64,000 nucleotides of DNA from assembly GCA_001768195.1 (NCBI GenBank), contig MENI01000014.1, positions 1-64,000 on the forward strand. Reading direction: 5' to 3'. This DNA comes from Bacteroidetes bacterium GWA2_40_15. GTDB taxonomy: Bacteria; Bacteroidota; Bacteroidia; Bacteroidales; VadinHA17. The notes beneath the pieces were generated by a model. That model was not told the DNA's origin. It saw only the letters and a list, made by a program, of their open reading frames with translations, and did not search any database. The number at the start of each line of letters is the position of its first letter. The first letter of the stretch is position 1. The translations under genes were made by a program, and so were the position numbers. Below, piece after piece: positions 9,441-18,000 of the stretch.

Positions 9441-9764
9441 TCAACACGTTATTTTAGAATTTTTAACAGGCTCAAAGAACTGTTCAAACAGCTCAAGATA
9501 TCGCTCGATTTTATCTGAACATAAACAATAGTTAATTTTCAAACCATCAATTTCCCCGTGGATCAGACCAATATCCCTCAGTTCCTTAAGATGTTGGGAA
9601 ACTGTTGTCCGGCTTAGGGGAATATAATCAGATATATCACCTGAAACACAGGATTTTGTTTCGGCCAGGTATTTCAGGATCGCGAGTCTTGCAGGATGGG
9701 AGATCGCTCTTGCAAACCTTGCAAGTTCCTGTAATGATTCGTCGAATTTTTCAGCTTTATTCAT
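9441..9764 (-). CDS. arsR: ArsR-family repressor (arsC-arsM-acr3 operon)
   Basis: This 107-residue winged-helix regulator has the ArsR pattern ARAISHPARLAILKYLAE and recognition helix LSRTTVSQHLKELRDIGLI. Cys39, before the recognition helix, and a C-terminal YCLC are candidate metal ligands. It heads the minus-strand ars operon. The perfect dyad at 9775-9798 overlaps its predicted -7 box, which supports autorepression relieved by arsenite or antimonite. Confidence 0.92.
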   Translation of the reverse strand: MNKAEKFDESLQELARFARAISHPARLAILKYLAETKSCVSGDISDYIPLSRTTVSQHLKELRDIGLIHGEIDGLKINYCLCSDKIERYLELFEQFFEPVKNSKITC

Positions 9765-9774
9765 ATCTATAAAC

Positions 9775-9798
9775 TAATGTCGTAAACTTACGACATTA
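9775..9798. promoter_or_regulatory. ArsR operator dyad 1
   Basis: This is a perfect inverted repeat with 11-base arms TAATGTCGTAA and TTACGACATTA and a 2-base centre. The 16-base core (9779-9794) fits TTCGT-N6-ACGAA except for G/C at its outermost pair. It covers the predicted -7 element of the minus-strand arsR. Confidence 0.8.
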
Positions 9799-9814
9799 AT
9801 TTAAATTAAACAAA
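9783..9814 (-). promoter_or_regulatory. promoter of arsR-arsC-arsM-acr3
   Basis: On the minus strand a TTTG (9811-9814) and TAAGTTTA (9783-9790) are separated by exactly 20 bases. This fits the Bacteroidota -33 TTTG and -7 TAnnTTTG promoter layout. The -7 box sits in the centre of operator dyad 1. Confidence 0.6.
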
Positions 9815-9856
9815 TAAAAATGAAAAAATAAGTTTTTCAATAAAACTATTAAAAAC

Positions 9857-9876
9857 ATTTCGTATGTTTGCGAAAT
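9857..9876. promoter_or_regulatory. ArsR operator dyad 2 with embedded -7 box
   Basis: Arms ATTTCG and CGAAAT flank TATGTTTG (9863-9870), which matches the TAnnTTTG -7 box of the plus-strand arsR at 9896. The core 9859-9874 fits TTCGT-N6-RCGAA. No good -33 box was seen at the expected distance. Confidence 0.7.
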
Positions 9877-9895
9877 ACAAAAATGATACTGAAAA

Positions 9896-10258
9896 ATGAT
9901 CAGCAAAATTGAATTTCCGGTTGATACCATAGAGATCGCTAATATTGCCAAAGCAATAAGCCATCCTGCCAGGGTCTATATTCTTAAAAAACTATCCAAA
10001 ATGAATTCATGCTGCTACAGCGGCGATCTGGTAGAGGAACTGCCAATCGGACGCTCAACTCTCTCTCAGCATCTGAAGGAATTGAAGTATGCAGGATTGA
10101 TCCAGGGCGAAATTAAACCACCTTATATTAAATATTGTATAAACCGCAAAAACTGGGAAAAAGCAAAAAAACTCTTTTCCGGATTTCTGGATGACAGCCC
10201 TGTAATTATGGAAACAACAATAAAGAGAAAAAGTAAAACCGAACCCGTAAATCTATAA
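9896..10258 (+). CDS. ArsR-family repressor (divergent ars arm)
   Basis: The 120-residue winged-helix regulator shows AKAISHPARVYILKKLSK, a Cys pair NSCCYSGD before the recognition helix, and GRSTLSQHLKELKYAGLI. The C-terminal YCIN adds a third Cys. It is a paralogue of the divergent arsR and of the one at 25844. It heads the plus-strand arm that runs through the redox proteins and permeases to 14806, and the dyad at 9857 lies 20 bases before its start. Confidence 0.92.
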   Translation: MISKIEFPVDTIEIANIAKAISHPARVYILKKLSKMNSCCYSGDLVEELPIGRSTLSQHLKELKYAGLIQGEIKPPYIKYCINRKNWEKAKKLFSGFLDDSPVIMETTIKRKSKTEPVNL

Positions 10259-10279
10259 CCCATATCATTTTCAAATATT

Positions 10280-10300
10280 CAAATTGTCTCATTTTCAAAT
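10280..10300 (+). repeat. 21-bp ars-locus element, copy 2
   Basis: This reads CAAATTGTC, TC, ATTTTCAAAT and ends 8 bases before the ATG of the small thioredoxin. A partial second unit (ATTTTCAAATATT) precedes it at 10267. Confidence 0.6.
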
Positions 10301-10308
10301 ATATTATC

Positions 10309-10548
10309 ATGAATATCAAAATCCTCGGGCCGGGTTGCCCAAAGTGTAAAACACTTGAAAAAGTAACACGCGATGCGGTTGCCGAAACCGGCATTGATTC
10401 AACTGTCGAAAAAGTTGAAGACATAGTAAAAATAATGGCATATAATGTCATGCACACTCCTGTACTGGTCATCAATGAGAAAGTGGTACTCAGCGGACAG
10501 GTGCCAACTGTGAACCAGGTGAAAGAAATTCTCCTTAAAAATCAATAA
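10309..10548 (+). CDS. small thioredoxin/glutaredoxin-like redox disulfide protein
   Basis: The 79-residue single-domain thioredoxin-fold protein has CPKC at residues 10-13 after a short beta strand and a cis-Pro in HTPVLVINEK. It resembles the MTH895-type redox-active disulfide proteins often found beside ars and permease genes. It probably reduces a partner in arsenic handling, such as a permease or an arsenical-metabolising protein, but no partner is proven. Confidence 0.88.
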   Translation: MNIKILGPGCPKCKTLEKVTRDAVAETGIDSTVEKVEDIVKIMAYNVMHTPVLVINEKVVLSGQVPTVNQVKEILLKNQ

Positions 10549-10562
10549 ATCGAATAACATGA

Positions 10563-10623
10563 AACCCACATCCCGCTTAAGCGGGACAAACACGTATGTA
10601 TATAATTTTCAGACATGTGGGTT
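10563..10623. repeat. nested inverted repeat between thioredoxin and lipoprotein genes
   Basis: Outer arms AACCCACAT (10563-10571) and ATGTGGGTT (10615-10623) enclose a perfect 16-base palindrome TCCCGCTTAAGCGGGA (10571-10586). It may attenuate transcription in the arm or be a small repeat element. No poly-T follows. Confidence 0.5.
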
Positions 10624-10656
10624 CCATCAGGCCATTAAAATAAAAATTATATACTG

Positions 10657-11085
10657 ATGAAATCATACAGATTAATTATCGCACTGCTTGTAATAACACC
10701 GTTTATTGCCTGTACAGGACAACCCTCAACAGAAGTAAGCAGTACAACCAATAGTGACTCTGACAAAATAGAGGTCTACTATTTTCACTTTACTGCCAGG
10801 TGCACAACATGCAGGACCATAGAAGCCGAGGCAAAAAAAAACATTGAAACTCTTTACCCAAACCAGTTTAAACAGGGTTTGATCACATTCCGGTCGCTTA
10901 ACCTCGAAGAGGAATCTACCAAACCGTTGGCAAAGCGACTGGGCATTTCCGGCCAGACCCTGATGTTAGTAAAAGGCGATCAGAAAATAAATATCACCAA
11001 TGAAGGATTCATGTATGCGGTTGTCAAACCTGAAAAATTCAAAGAGATAATCAATGAAAAGGTAGATGGTTTGCTTATCAAATAA
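10657..11085 (+). CDS. ArsF-like thioredoxin-fold lipoprotein
   Basis: The 142-residue protein begins with a lipoprotein signal (IACTG, Cys19), a Ser/Thr-rich linker, and then a thioredoxin-like domain with VYYFHFTARCTTCRTIE. The CTTC motif is the likely redox pair. It resembles proteins named ArsF (nitrophenyl-compound nitroreductase subunit family) that pair with ArsG. Here the ArsG-like gene follows after 4 bases. The ArsEFG system handles trivalent roxarsone and arsenical derivatives in known cases; the substrate here is inferred only. Confidence 0.8.
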   Translation: MKSYRLIIALLVITPFIACTGQPSTEVSSTTNSDSDKIEVYYFHFTARCTTCRTIEAEAKKNIETLYPNQFKQGLITFRSLNLEEESTKPLAKRLGISGQTLMLVKGDQKINITNEGFMYAVVKPEKFKEIINEKVDGLLIK

Positions 11086-11089
11086 CTGA

Positions 11090-11791
11090 ATGGAATTTCT
11101 TACAGACCTTTTGGATAACAGCACTATGCCTTGGCTTACGGCATTGCTTCTGGGTTTAATGACTGCAATAAGCCCATGCCCTCTGGCAACTAACATATCT
11201 GCTGTCGGGTTTATAAGCAGGGATATTGAAAACCGAAACCGGGTATTTATTAACGGACTTCTGTACACTCTTGGCAGAGCTATTACCTATACAGCTGTTG
11301 CATTAATTATTTTATTGGGGGCCGACCAGCTGAAGTTCTCAGGTTTTTTTCAGCGTTATGGGGAAAAAATCATTGGTCCGCTTCTTATAATTATCGGCCT
11401 CTTCATGCTCGATATAATCAAAATAAATTTCCCCGGATTTACCAGCCTGACCTCGAAAATGCAGGATAAAAAGAAATGGGGATACCTTGATGCTGTTTTG
11501 CTCGGAGTTGTATTTGCGCTCGCATTTTGTCCCTACAGCGGTGTTCTTTACTTCGGAATGCTTGTGCCTCTTACTATCGCGAGCAGTGCATCAGGACTTT
11601 ACCTGCCGGTTGTGTATGCCATTGCGACAGGAATACCGGTTATTGTTTTTGCATGGATAATTGCATATACAGTATCAGGCATCGGAGGTGCTTACAATAA
11701 GATCAAGATCTTCGAGCTATGGTTTCGGCGGATTATCTCAGTTCTTTTTATAATTGTTGGAATCTATTATATAATCAGGGTCTATTTTTAA
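11090..11791 (+). CDS. ArsG-like membrane protein (DsbD/CcdA-type transmembrane family)
   Basis: The 233-residue protein has six membrane helices and the DsbD/CcdA-type Cys-Pro motifs AISPCPLATN (near residue 30) and ALAFCPYSG (near residue 145). This fits the ArsG family of aromatic arsenical efflux permeases, or a transmembrane electron carrier that recharges the lipoprotein encoded 4 bases upstream. Because DsbD relatives move electrons rather than solutes, both roles should be kept open. Confidence 0.82.
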   Translation: MEFLTDLLDNSTMPWLTALLLGLMTAISPCPLATNISAVGFISRDIENRNRVFINGLLYTLGRAITYTAVALIILLGADQLKFSGFFQRYGEKIIGPLLIIIGLFMLDIIKINFPGFTSLTSKMQDKKKWGYLDAVLLGVVFALAFCPYSGVLYFGMLVPLTIASSASGLYLPVVYAIATGIPVIVFAWIIAYTVSGIGGAYNKIKIFELWFRRIISVLFIIVGIYYIIRVYF

Positions 11792-11805
11792 AAAATTTAT
11801 AAAAC

Positions 11806-11827
11806 TATTTCGTGATTTCACGAAATA
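11806..11827. promoter_or_regulatory. ArsR operator dyad 3 (before permease)
   Basis: This is a perfect inverted repeat with 10-base arms TATTTCGTGA and TCACGAAATA and a 2-base centre. The core 11809-11824 fits TTCGT-N6-ACGAA. It lies 35 bases before the permease ATG, so the permease has its own ArsR-controlled input within the arm. Confidence 0.78.
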
Positions 11828-11835
11828 ATAATTTC

Positions 11836-11856
11836 CAAATTGTCTCATTTTCAAAT
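11836..11856 (+). repeat. 21-bp ars-locus element, copy 3
   Basis: This copy is identical over 21 bases to the one at 10280. It ends 6 bases before the permease ATG at 11863. Confidence 0.6.
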
Positions 11857-11862
11857 TACTCA

Positions 11863-13206
11863 ATGGAACTCAAAAAAGAACTCAGAATACTTGGATGGAT
11901 AGCAGCAATTTTTGCATTTGCATTCTTTCTTCCGATTGAAAGCGCCAGGTTTAATACAGCGATAGCAGCGACACTCGATCTGGTAAAATGGTATGCCCGG
12001 GAGCATGTTATTCTATGCCTTCTGCCTGCATTCTTCATTGCCGGAGTTATTTCTGTTTTTGTCAGCCAGGCATCAGTGCTGAAATACTTCGGAGCGCAGG
12101 CAAAGAAATGGGTAGCCTATACAGTAGCTGCCGTTTCCGGAACAATCCTGGCAGTATGTTCTTGTACAATACTTCCTCTGTTTTCGAGCATTCACAAACG
12201 TGGAGCAGGTTTAGGTCCGGCTATTGCTTTTTTGTATTCGGGACCTGCAATCAATATCCTTGCTATTATTCTTACTGCCCGCATATTAGGATTCGAACTG
12301 GGTGTGGCCAGGGTAATCGGGGCAGTTTCTTTCAGCATTATTATAGGATCAATAATGGACATAATATATCGGAAAGAGGAGAAGATCAAAAAGGAAGAGC
12401 AGATGAATATACAACCTCTGCCCGAAAAACGTCCGATGTGGCAGACATCCCTCCATTTCTTTACTCTTGTTCTTATATTGGTCTTCGCCAACTGGGGCAG
12501 CCCTTCTGAAGGAGACACCTCAGGTACATGGTACTACTTATGGCATTTCAAATGGTACATAACAGGATTTTTCAGTCTGGTGCTTGCCTGGTCATTGATT
12601 AAGATATTAAAGATCAAATGGCAATGGGTACTGGGAGCAGTATTGGTTACTCTTTTATCTGTCTTTTTGTCAAATATGCTGATCGACAGCGTTAAAATCA
12701 GGCCACTTGTTCCGGTGCTTGTAGGAATTATTGCACTTGCTGTAATAACTCTCTTAGACAAGAATGATGAAGAAAACCGGAGCTGGACACTTGCCACCTG
12801 GGATTTCGCAAAGCAGATATTGCCTTTGCTGGCAATAGGTGTTGTTACAGCAGGATTTCTACTTGGCTCCACTCATGACGGGAAGACAATTGCCGGGATT
12901 ATTCCCAACGAATGGATATCTGCTCTGGTAGGTGGTAATTCAATATTTTCCAACTTCTTTGCATCGGTTGTAGGAGCTTTCATGTATTTTGCCACATTAA
13001 CCGAGGTACCAATACTCCAGGGTCTGATCGCCTCAGGTATGGGAAAAGGACCTGCACTTGCTCTTTTACTGGCAGGACCCTCACTTTCATTACCAAATAT
13101 GCTTGTAATACGGGGAATTCTGGGTAATCATAAAACAGCTGTTTATGTAAGTCTTGTAATTGTAATGGCCACAGGTTCAGGACTTATTTACGGTTCAATC
13201 TTTTAG
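11863..13206 (+). CDS. permease, ArsP/UPF0718 (DUF318) family
   Basis: About 447 residues form two homologous membrane halves. The first half carries CSCTILPLFSSIHKRGAG and then AFLYSGPAINILAI, the hallmark of the DUF318 permease family that includes ArsP. The second half has FMYFATLTEVPILQGL. ArsP exports trivalent organoarsenicals, and the setting next to arsM and ArsG-like genes makes a similar role plausible. I chose the ATG at 11863 because an earlier in-frame ATG at 11812 would lie inside operator dyad 3. Confidence 0.88.
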   Translation: MELKKELRILGWIAAIFAFAFFLPIESARFNTAIAATLDLVKWYAREHVILCLLPAFFIAGVISVFVSQASVLKYFGAQAKKWVAYTVAAVSGTILAVCSCTILPLFSSIHKRGAGLGPAIAFLYSGPAINILAIILTARILGFELGVARVIGAVSFSIIIGSIMDIIYRKEEKIKKEEQMNIQPLPEKRPMWQTSLHFFTLVLILVFANWGSPSEGDTSGTWYYLWHFKWYITGFFSLVLAWSLIKILKIKWQWVLGAVLVTLLSVFLSNMLIDSVKIRPLVPVLVGIIALAVITLLDKNDEENRSWTLATWDFAKQILPLLAIGVVTAGFLLGSTHDGKTIAGIIPNEWISALVGGNSIFSNFFASVVGAFMYFATLTEVPILQGLIASGMGKGPALALLLAGPSLSLPNMLVIRGILGNHKTAVYVSLVIVMATGSGLIYGSIF

Positions 13207-13253
13207 TAACTTTTGTAGAACCGGGTTCGGTCCGCTGTATCCCCTGTCAGCAG

Positions 13254-13481
13254 ATGCAACCTGTAATGAAGTCAATAGAACAAAAATATGGCACACAGGT
13301 AAAGGTGGTTTTTCATGATGTCTGGACGGAAGCAGGGGCGCCATATGGGAAAAAGTACGGCATCGAAGCAATTCCCACCCAGGTATTTCTTGACGAAACA
13401 GGTAAGGAATATTTCAGGCATGTAGGATTTTTTCCTGAAGAAGAACTTATTAAGGTGCTTAATCAAAAAGGAGTTAAATAA
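13254..13481 (+). CDS. thioredoxin-family protein, start unclear
   Basis: From the first ATG this gives only 75 residues (MQPVMKSIEQKYG to the end), with the cis-Pro motif AIPTQVFLD. The thioredoxin strand and active site continue upstream in the same frame: codons from 13206 read VTFVEPGSVRCIPCQQ, with a perfect CxxC. That upstream frame has no ATG, GTG or TTG back to a stop at 13131. The real protein therefore probably begins near 13206 by an unusual start, or is joined to the permease by a frameshift, or lost its start. The overlap with the permease stop (TAG at 13204) makes coupling likely. Confidence 0.7.
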   Translation: MQPVMKSIEQKYGTQVKVVFHDVWTEAGAPYGKKYGIEAIPTQVFLDETGKEYFRHVGFFPEEELIKVLNQKGVK

Positions 13482-13501
13482 ATTTTTTAAATAAATTCAA
13501 A

Positions 13502-13972
13502 GTGAAGCTGTTATCCGTCATCACTGCTTTGTTTCTGTTTTTCTCATTAATGGCCGACAGGCGAAAAACATGGAATGGAATTGTTAAGGGTATGACCATG
13601 TTCCTGAAACTTCTTCCCATGCTAATGCTGATGCTGGCTCTGGTAAGTATTGTACTTTTTCTTATCCCTAATGAGACTCTTGTTAATTACATGGGTAAAG
13701 GGTCAGGTGTTAAAGGCTGGTTTACAGCAGCAGCGCTTGGCTCAATTGCCCTGATACCCGGGTTTATCGCTTATCCGCTTTGCGGAATACTTATTAAAAG
13801 TGGTGTAGCATATTCAATAATAGTTGTTTTCATAACAACCCTTATGATGACAGGCTTCCTTACTCTGCCTGTGGAAGCAAAGTTTTTCGGGTGGAAAGTA
13901 AGTTTGATAAGGAACCTGATCAGCCTTGCTGCGGCGTTATTTATCGGATTTATTATGGGATTTTTCTTATGA
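13502..13972 (+). CDS. half-size permease, first of a pair
   Basis: This 156-residue membrane protein begins with GTG at 13502. It has about four or five helices, with a motif MGKGSGVKGWFTAAALGSIALIPGF and YPLCGILIKSGV. It looks like one half of a DUF318-type permease, with no Cys-Ser-Cys motif. The next gene overlaps by 4 bases and supplies the other half, so the two probably form a heteromeric transporter. The substrate is unknown; an arsenical or a metal is suggested by the locus. Confidence 0.75.
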   Translation: MKLLSVITALFLFFSLMADRRKTWNGIVKGMTMFLKLLPMLMLMLALVSIVLFLIPNETLVNYMGKGSGVKGWFTAAALGSIALIPGFIAYPLCGILIKSGVAYSIIVVFITTLMMTGFLTLPVEAKFFGWKVSLIRNLISLAAALFIGFIMGFFL

Positions 13973-14484
13973 AAAAGCTGAAGAAATATTTTGCCCCCAT
14001 TGTTTTTCTGATACTGATCGGATTATCATATTTATTTGATTTTGCCGCCGGGGAGAAGATAGGACTAAATTTCTGGATGTTCTTCAAAGAGATGATCCTC
14101 TTCCTGCCTGTGATGTTCATCCTGATCGGACTTTTTGATGTTTGGGTTCCCCGCGAAAGAATTGAAAAACATATTGGTAAGGACTCAGGGTGGAAAGGCA
14201 CCGGACTTGTTATCCTTCTGGCTACACTCCAGGCCGGACCTCTTTATGGTGCTTTCCCCTTTGCTTATATTCTTTGGAAGAAAGGATGTTCAATACGAAA
14301 TGTATTCATTTACCTGGGTGCTTTTGCGACAATTAAAATCCCTATGATAACATTTGAGATCGGATTCCTGGGCTTGAAGTTTTCCCTGCTCCGCACTCTG
14401 ATAACCTTACCTGTTTTCATATTGATAGGGTATTTTATGGAATGGTATTTAAAAGATAAGGATTTTGAAGTTAAACAACCATAA
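13969..14484 (+). CDS. half-size permease, second of a pair
   Basis: About 171 residues start at the ATG that overlaps the previous stop (ATGA, 13969-13972). The segment EKHIGKDSGWKGTG followed by LLATLQAGPLYGAFPFAY mirrors the MGKGSGVKGW and GSIALIPGF segments of the preceding protein, which shows an internal gene duplication. It probably has four membrane helices. A cupin gene follows after 10 bases. Confidence 0.76.
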   Translation: MKKLKKYFAPIVFLILIGLSYLFDFAAGEKIGLNFWMFFKEMILFLPVMFILIGLFDVWVPRERIEKHIGKDSGWKGTGLVILLATLQAGPLYGAFPFAYILWKKGCSIRNVFIYLGAFATIKIPMITFEIGFLGLKFSLLRTLITLPVFILIGYFMEWYLKDKDFEVKQP

Positions 14485-14494
14485 ACTGAATCCA

Positions 14495-14806
14495 ATGAAA
14501 AACTATAATCTTCAGGAAATTCTTGATAGAATGGATAAAAAGCCATTGAATAAAGAAGTTTTCTGTACTACAGATCATTTGAAAGCACAGGTTATGCATC
14601 TGGAAGCAGGTAACACTATCCCTCCCTGCAAAATGGATAATGATGTTCTCTTTTATTTTTTAACAGGTGAAGGAACAATTACTGTTGATAATGAAACAAT
14701 CAGGATTATATCGGGTGATTGCGTGGTTGTACCCCATCAGGCTGAATCGAGAAGCATCCATGCTGAAACAGATTTAGAGATACTGGCTGTGCAGGGACTA
14801 AAATAA
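14495..14806 (+). CDS. small cupin-domain protein
   Basis: The 103-residue product is a single cupin barrel with FYFLTGEGTITVDN and GDCVVVPHQAESRSIHA. The usual His pair of the first cupin motif is not clear; Cys44 and Asp residues stand in that area. It is the last gene of the ars-related plus-strand arm. A role in sensing or binding a metal ligand is possible but not shown. Confidence 0.78.
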   Translation: MKNYNLQEILDRMDKKPLNKEVFCTTDHLKAQVMHLEAGNTIPPCKMDNDVLFYFLTGEGTITVDNETIRIISGDCVVVPHQAESRSIHAETDLEILAVQGLK

Positions 14807-14859
14807 AAATAATTCCGGATTATGCCAGCCTGAAAAAAACAAAAATCTTAATAAAAACT

Positions 14860-14867
14860 TAGCTTTG
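14860..14867 (+). promoter_or_regulatory. candidate -7 promoter box for the cotransporter operon
   Basis: TAGCTTTG matches the Bacteroidota TAnnTTTG -7 box and lies 142 bases before the ATG at 15002. No clear -33 TTTG was found at 19-21 bases, so this is tentative. Confidence 0.4.
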
Positions 14868-14889
14868 TATTTATATCATCCTAATAATC

Positions 14890-14991
14890 ATGACTCATCT
14901 GTCTGGTATTATAATAAAGATCCATTTTCCTCAGCGGGACATTCATATGAAGCCGGAATTTGAATATAACGGTGAAAAATTCAGGAATTAA
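14890..14991 (+). CDS. possible 33-residue leader peptide
   Basis: An ATG-started frame of 33 codons (MTHLSGIIIKIHF at its start) ends 10 bases before the giant transporter gene and follows the candidate -7 box at 14860. It has no recognisable domain. It could be a leader peptide or chance. Confidence 0.2.
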   Translation: MTHLSGIIIKIHFPQRDIHMKPEFEYNGEKFRN

Positions 14992-15001
14992 CATTTAACA
15001 A

Positions 15002-18000
15002 ATGGCTAAAGCAAATAAATTTGGTGTATTCGGGGGAGTCTTCACACCTTCCATTCTTACTATTCTCGGAGTCATCATGTATCTCAGGCTGCCCTGGATT
15101 GTCGGACAGGCAGGACTCCTGGCAACTCTGGGCATAATACTGGTTGCACACATCATATCGGGAAGCACAGGACTGAGCGTAGCGTCAATCGCTACCGATA
15201 AAAGAGTTGAAGCTGGCGGAACCTATTACATTATCTCCCGCAGTCTTGGACTGCCCATCGGAGGTACCCTGGGATGGGCTTTGTTCGTAGGTTTATCCTT
15301 TAGCGTAAGCTTATATTTAATAGGATTTGCCGAGGTTTTCCTGGGATATTTCGGATTTGAAGTGAATTTAACCACCATACGCATTACCGGCTCAATTATT
15401 CTATTTGTTGTCACCGTCGTTACATTTATCAGCACATCACTGGCTATAAAAACACAGTACATAATCCTCACGATCATGGTGCTTTCGCTTTTGTCAGTAT
15501 TTTTCGGCAATCACGACTATTTCCCTGTCGTATCGCAAATAGGAAACCTGCCCGACTCGCTCCCCTGGATCGCCCTGTTTGCCATTTTCTTTCCTGCGGT
15601 CACCGGTTTTGAGGCAGGTGTTTCAATGTCGGGAGATCTGGAGAACCCAAGGAAAGCCATCCCTCTGGGAACAATTTCAGCAATTCTTGTCGGGTTGGCT
15701 ATATATACAGGACTGGCTTTCTTTTTATCATATACAGTAAGCAGAGACTTACTGGTGAACGATCCCAATGTGCTTTTCAAAATATCATGGATTCCTCAGC
15801 TTGTGATAGCCGGAATCCTTGGTGCAACTCTCTCATCGGCTCTTGGAAGTATTTTGGGTGCACCCCGTATCATGCAGGCTTTGGGCAAAGACCGTATATC
15901 CCCGTTCTTTTTCAGCAAAGGATTTGGCGCATCTAATGAACCACGCAATGCACTTATGCTTACATTCTTTATTGCACAGGCAGGTATTCTCATTGGTGAT
16001 CTAAATGTAATTGCCCGTATCGTAACTATTTTTTTCATAATCACCTATGGCTTTCTAAACATCACTTATACAGTCGAAAGCTGGGTAAGCAGCGATTTCA
16101 GGCCATCGTTCAAAATTCCCCGTTTTGTGAGTATAATCGGAGCAATTGCCTGCATAGTAGTTATGATACAATTAGACATTCTGGCTTTGGCAGGTGCATC
16201 ACTGGTACTGTTGGCTCTCTTCTTTTATCTTAAGAACAAAGAACTCCGTCTTCAGACCGGTGACACAAGATCAAGTATCTGGCTCTCTCTTGTAAAAACC
16301 GGATTATTGAAACTTGCAAAGACTGAAACAGCAGGCAGAAACTGGCGTCCCAATGTGATTTTATTCAGCGGAGGTGCTCATAACAGGCCGCACCTGATTG
16401 AAATAGCCAAAACTCTTGTCGGCAAACTGGGCATATTCACCAATTTCGAACTTATTGAACAAGCCGACGAAACGCTCCTGTTCGACAGAACAGCTAAAGT
16501 CAGCAGGGAGACAATAGGTGATTATAAAGATATAGTTACCCGTAAACATGTTTGCCGCGATGTTTACGAAGGAATAGCAATGATAAGCCGTGTTTATGGT
16601 TTTTCAGGTTTTGAGCCAAATACAATCCTTATGGGATGGGCCAAAAACACCAGTGAAACTCAGAAACTGGAAAAACTCCTGGTCACCCTTAACAGACTTG
16701 GCTACAATCTCACATTTTTAAACTATGATAATGATGCCGGTTTTGGTAAATATAAACGAATAGACTTCTGGTGGAGCGGAAAAGGTCGAAACCTTGCTCT
16801 CGCCCTGCATCTTATTCGTTTCATAACAGTTACACCTGAATGGAGAAACGCAGAGATAAGAATCCTTGCCATTGATCCTAACGGCAGGAATCTGGAAAAA
16901 TATCATTCAATTCTTGGCCAGACACTTGATAATTACAGGATCCGTGCAAATATTAAAGTAATTAATAATGTTGAAAAAATAAACGAAAAAGATCTTATAA
17001 GTACAGAGTCATCCGGCACTGATTTAACAATCGCAGAACTTCCGGGTTTTGCGGAAAATAAATCCGACACTATTGTAAGCTATGCAAATGAATTAACAGG
17101 GAAACTGAAATCGTGCCTGCTGATACATGCATCATCGACTTTTGAAGAAATAAATGTCAGCCCCCAAAGCTCCCTGCAAAATCCTGATAACCCTGTTATT
17201 AATCATATAAATATCCAGGGTAAATCGATTCTGAAAGAACTTCCTTTCTCAAAAACTGATATTATTAATAATGAGGCTTACAACCTGGCACAACAGTTTA
17301 ATAAACATTTTAACACTTTAATCGGGAGTTCGCTGCTTGACATTCCTGAAGGTCGCAACAGCTTTCTGAATCACTTAAAAGAGTCTGCCGGGAAAATTGC
17401 AGAAAAGATAATAGCTGCAAATAATATTGAAAACCCTCAGAAAAGAGAGTGGGAGTATTTAACAATTCTGATTGATTATTCATTTCAGGCGCAAAAACAA
17501 CTTGAAGCTTATATAGCGAACTCCCTGCCGGATGAAAAAGAAAAAATTCAAAAAGGGTTTTCACTCTTCATCACTGAAATCGATAAATCACTAAACTTAC
17601 TCCCCAGGTACATAAGGCTGAAGTATAGCAAAGAAGATTATCTGAATCTAAAACCTGTCAGTCTTGCAGGCAAATCAGATAAGGGCATCAAAATTCTTCT
17701 GCTAAGCACTTTCAGAAAAAAAATTAATTACAAAATAAAGCTGCACCCTGCAGCAAGGTATTATCTCTATTACAAACAGCTTTCGTATTTAATGCAGTTT
17801 TATAAAGACTTTTCTGCCCAAACCATATCCGCATTTGCAGGATTTAAGGAAATTATTACCCTTAATTACGAGATGATTGAAAACACACAGTCGAATAAAT
17901 TCTCCGGTACAGAAATACCTGCTGCAGAGAATAATATTAAGGATATCGCTGAAGAATTAATCTCAAAAAATAATGATTTTGTGAACAGTCAAAGTCAGGG

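Noticed and set aside
11988-12509. 173-codon frame inside the permease gene
   Set aside because: It is an alternative-frame shadow of a clearly conserved permease and is rich in unlikely Cys, His and Tyr.
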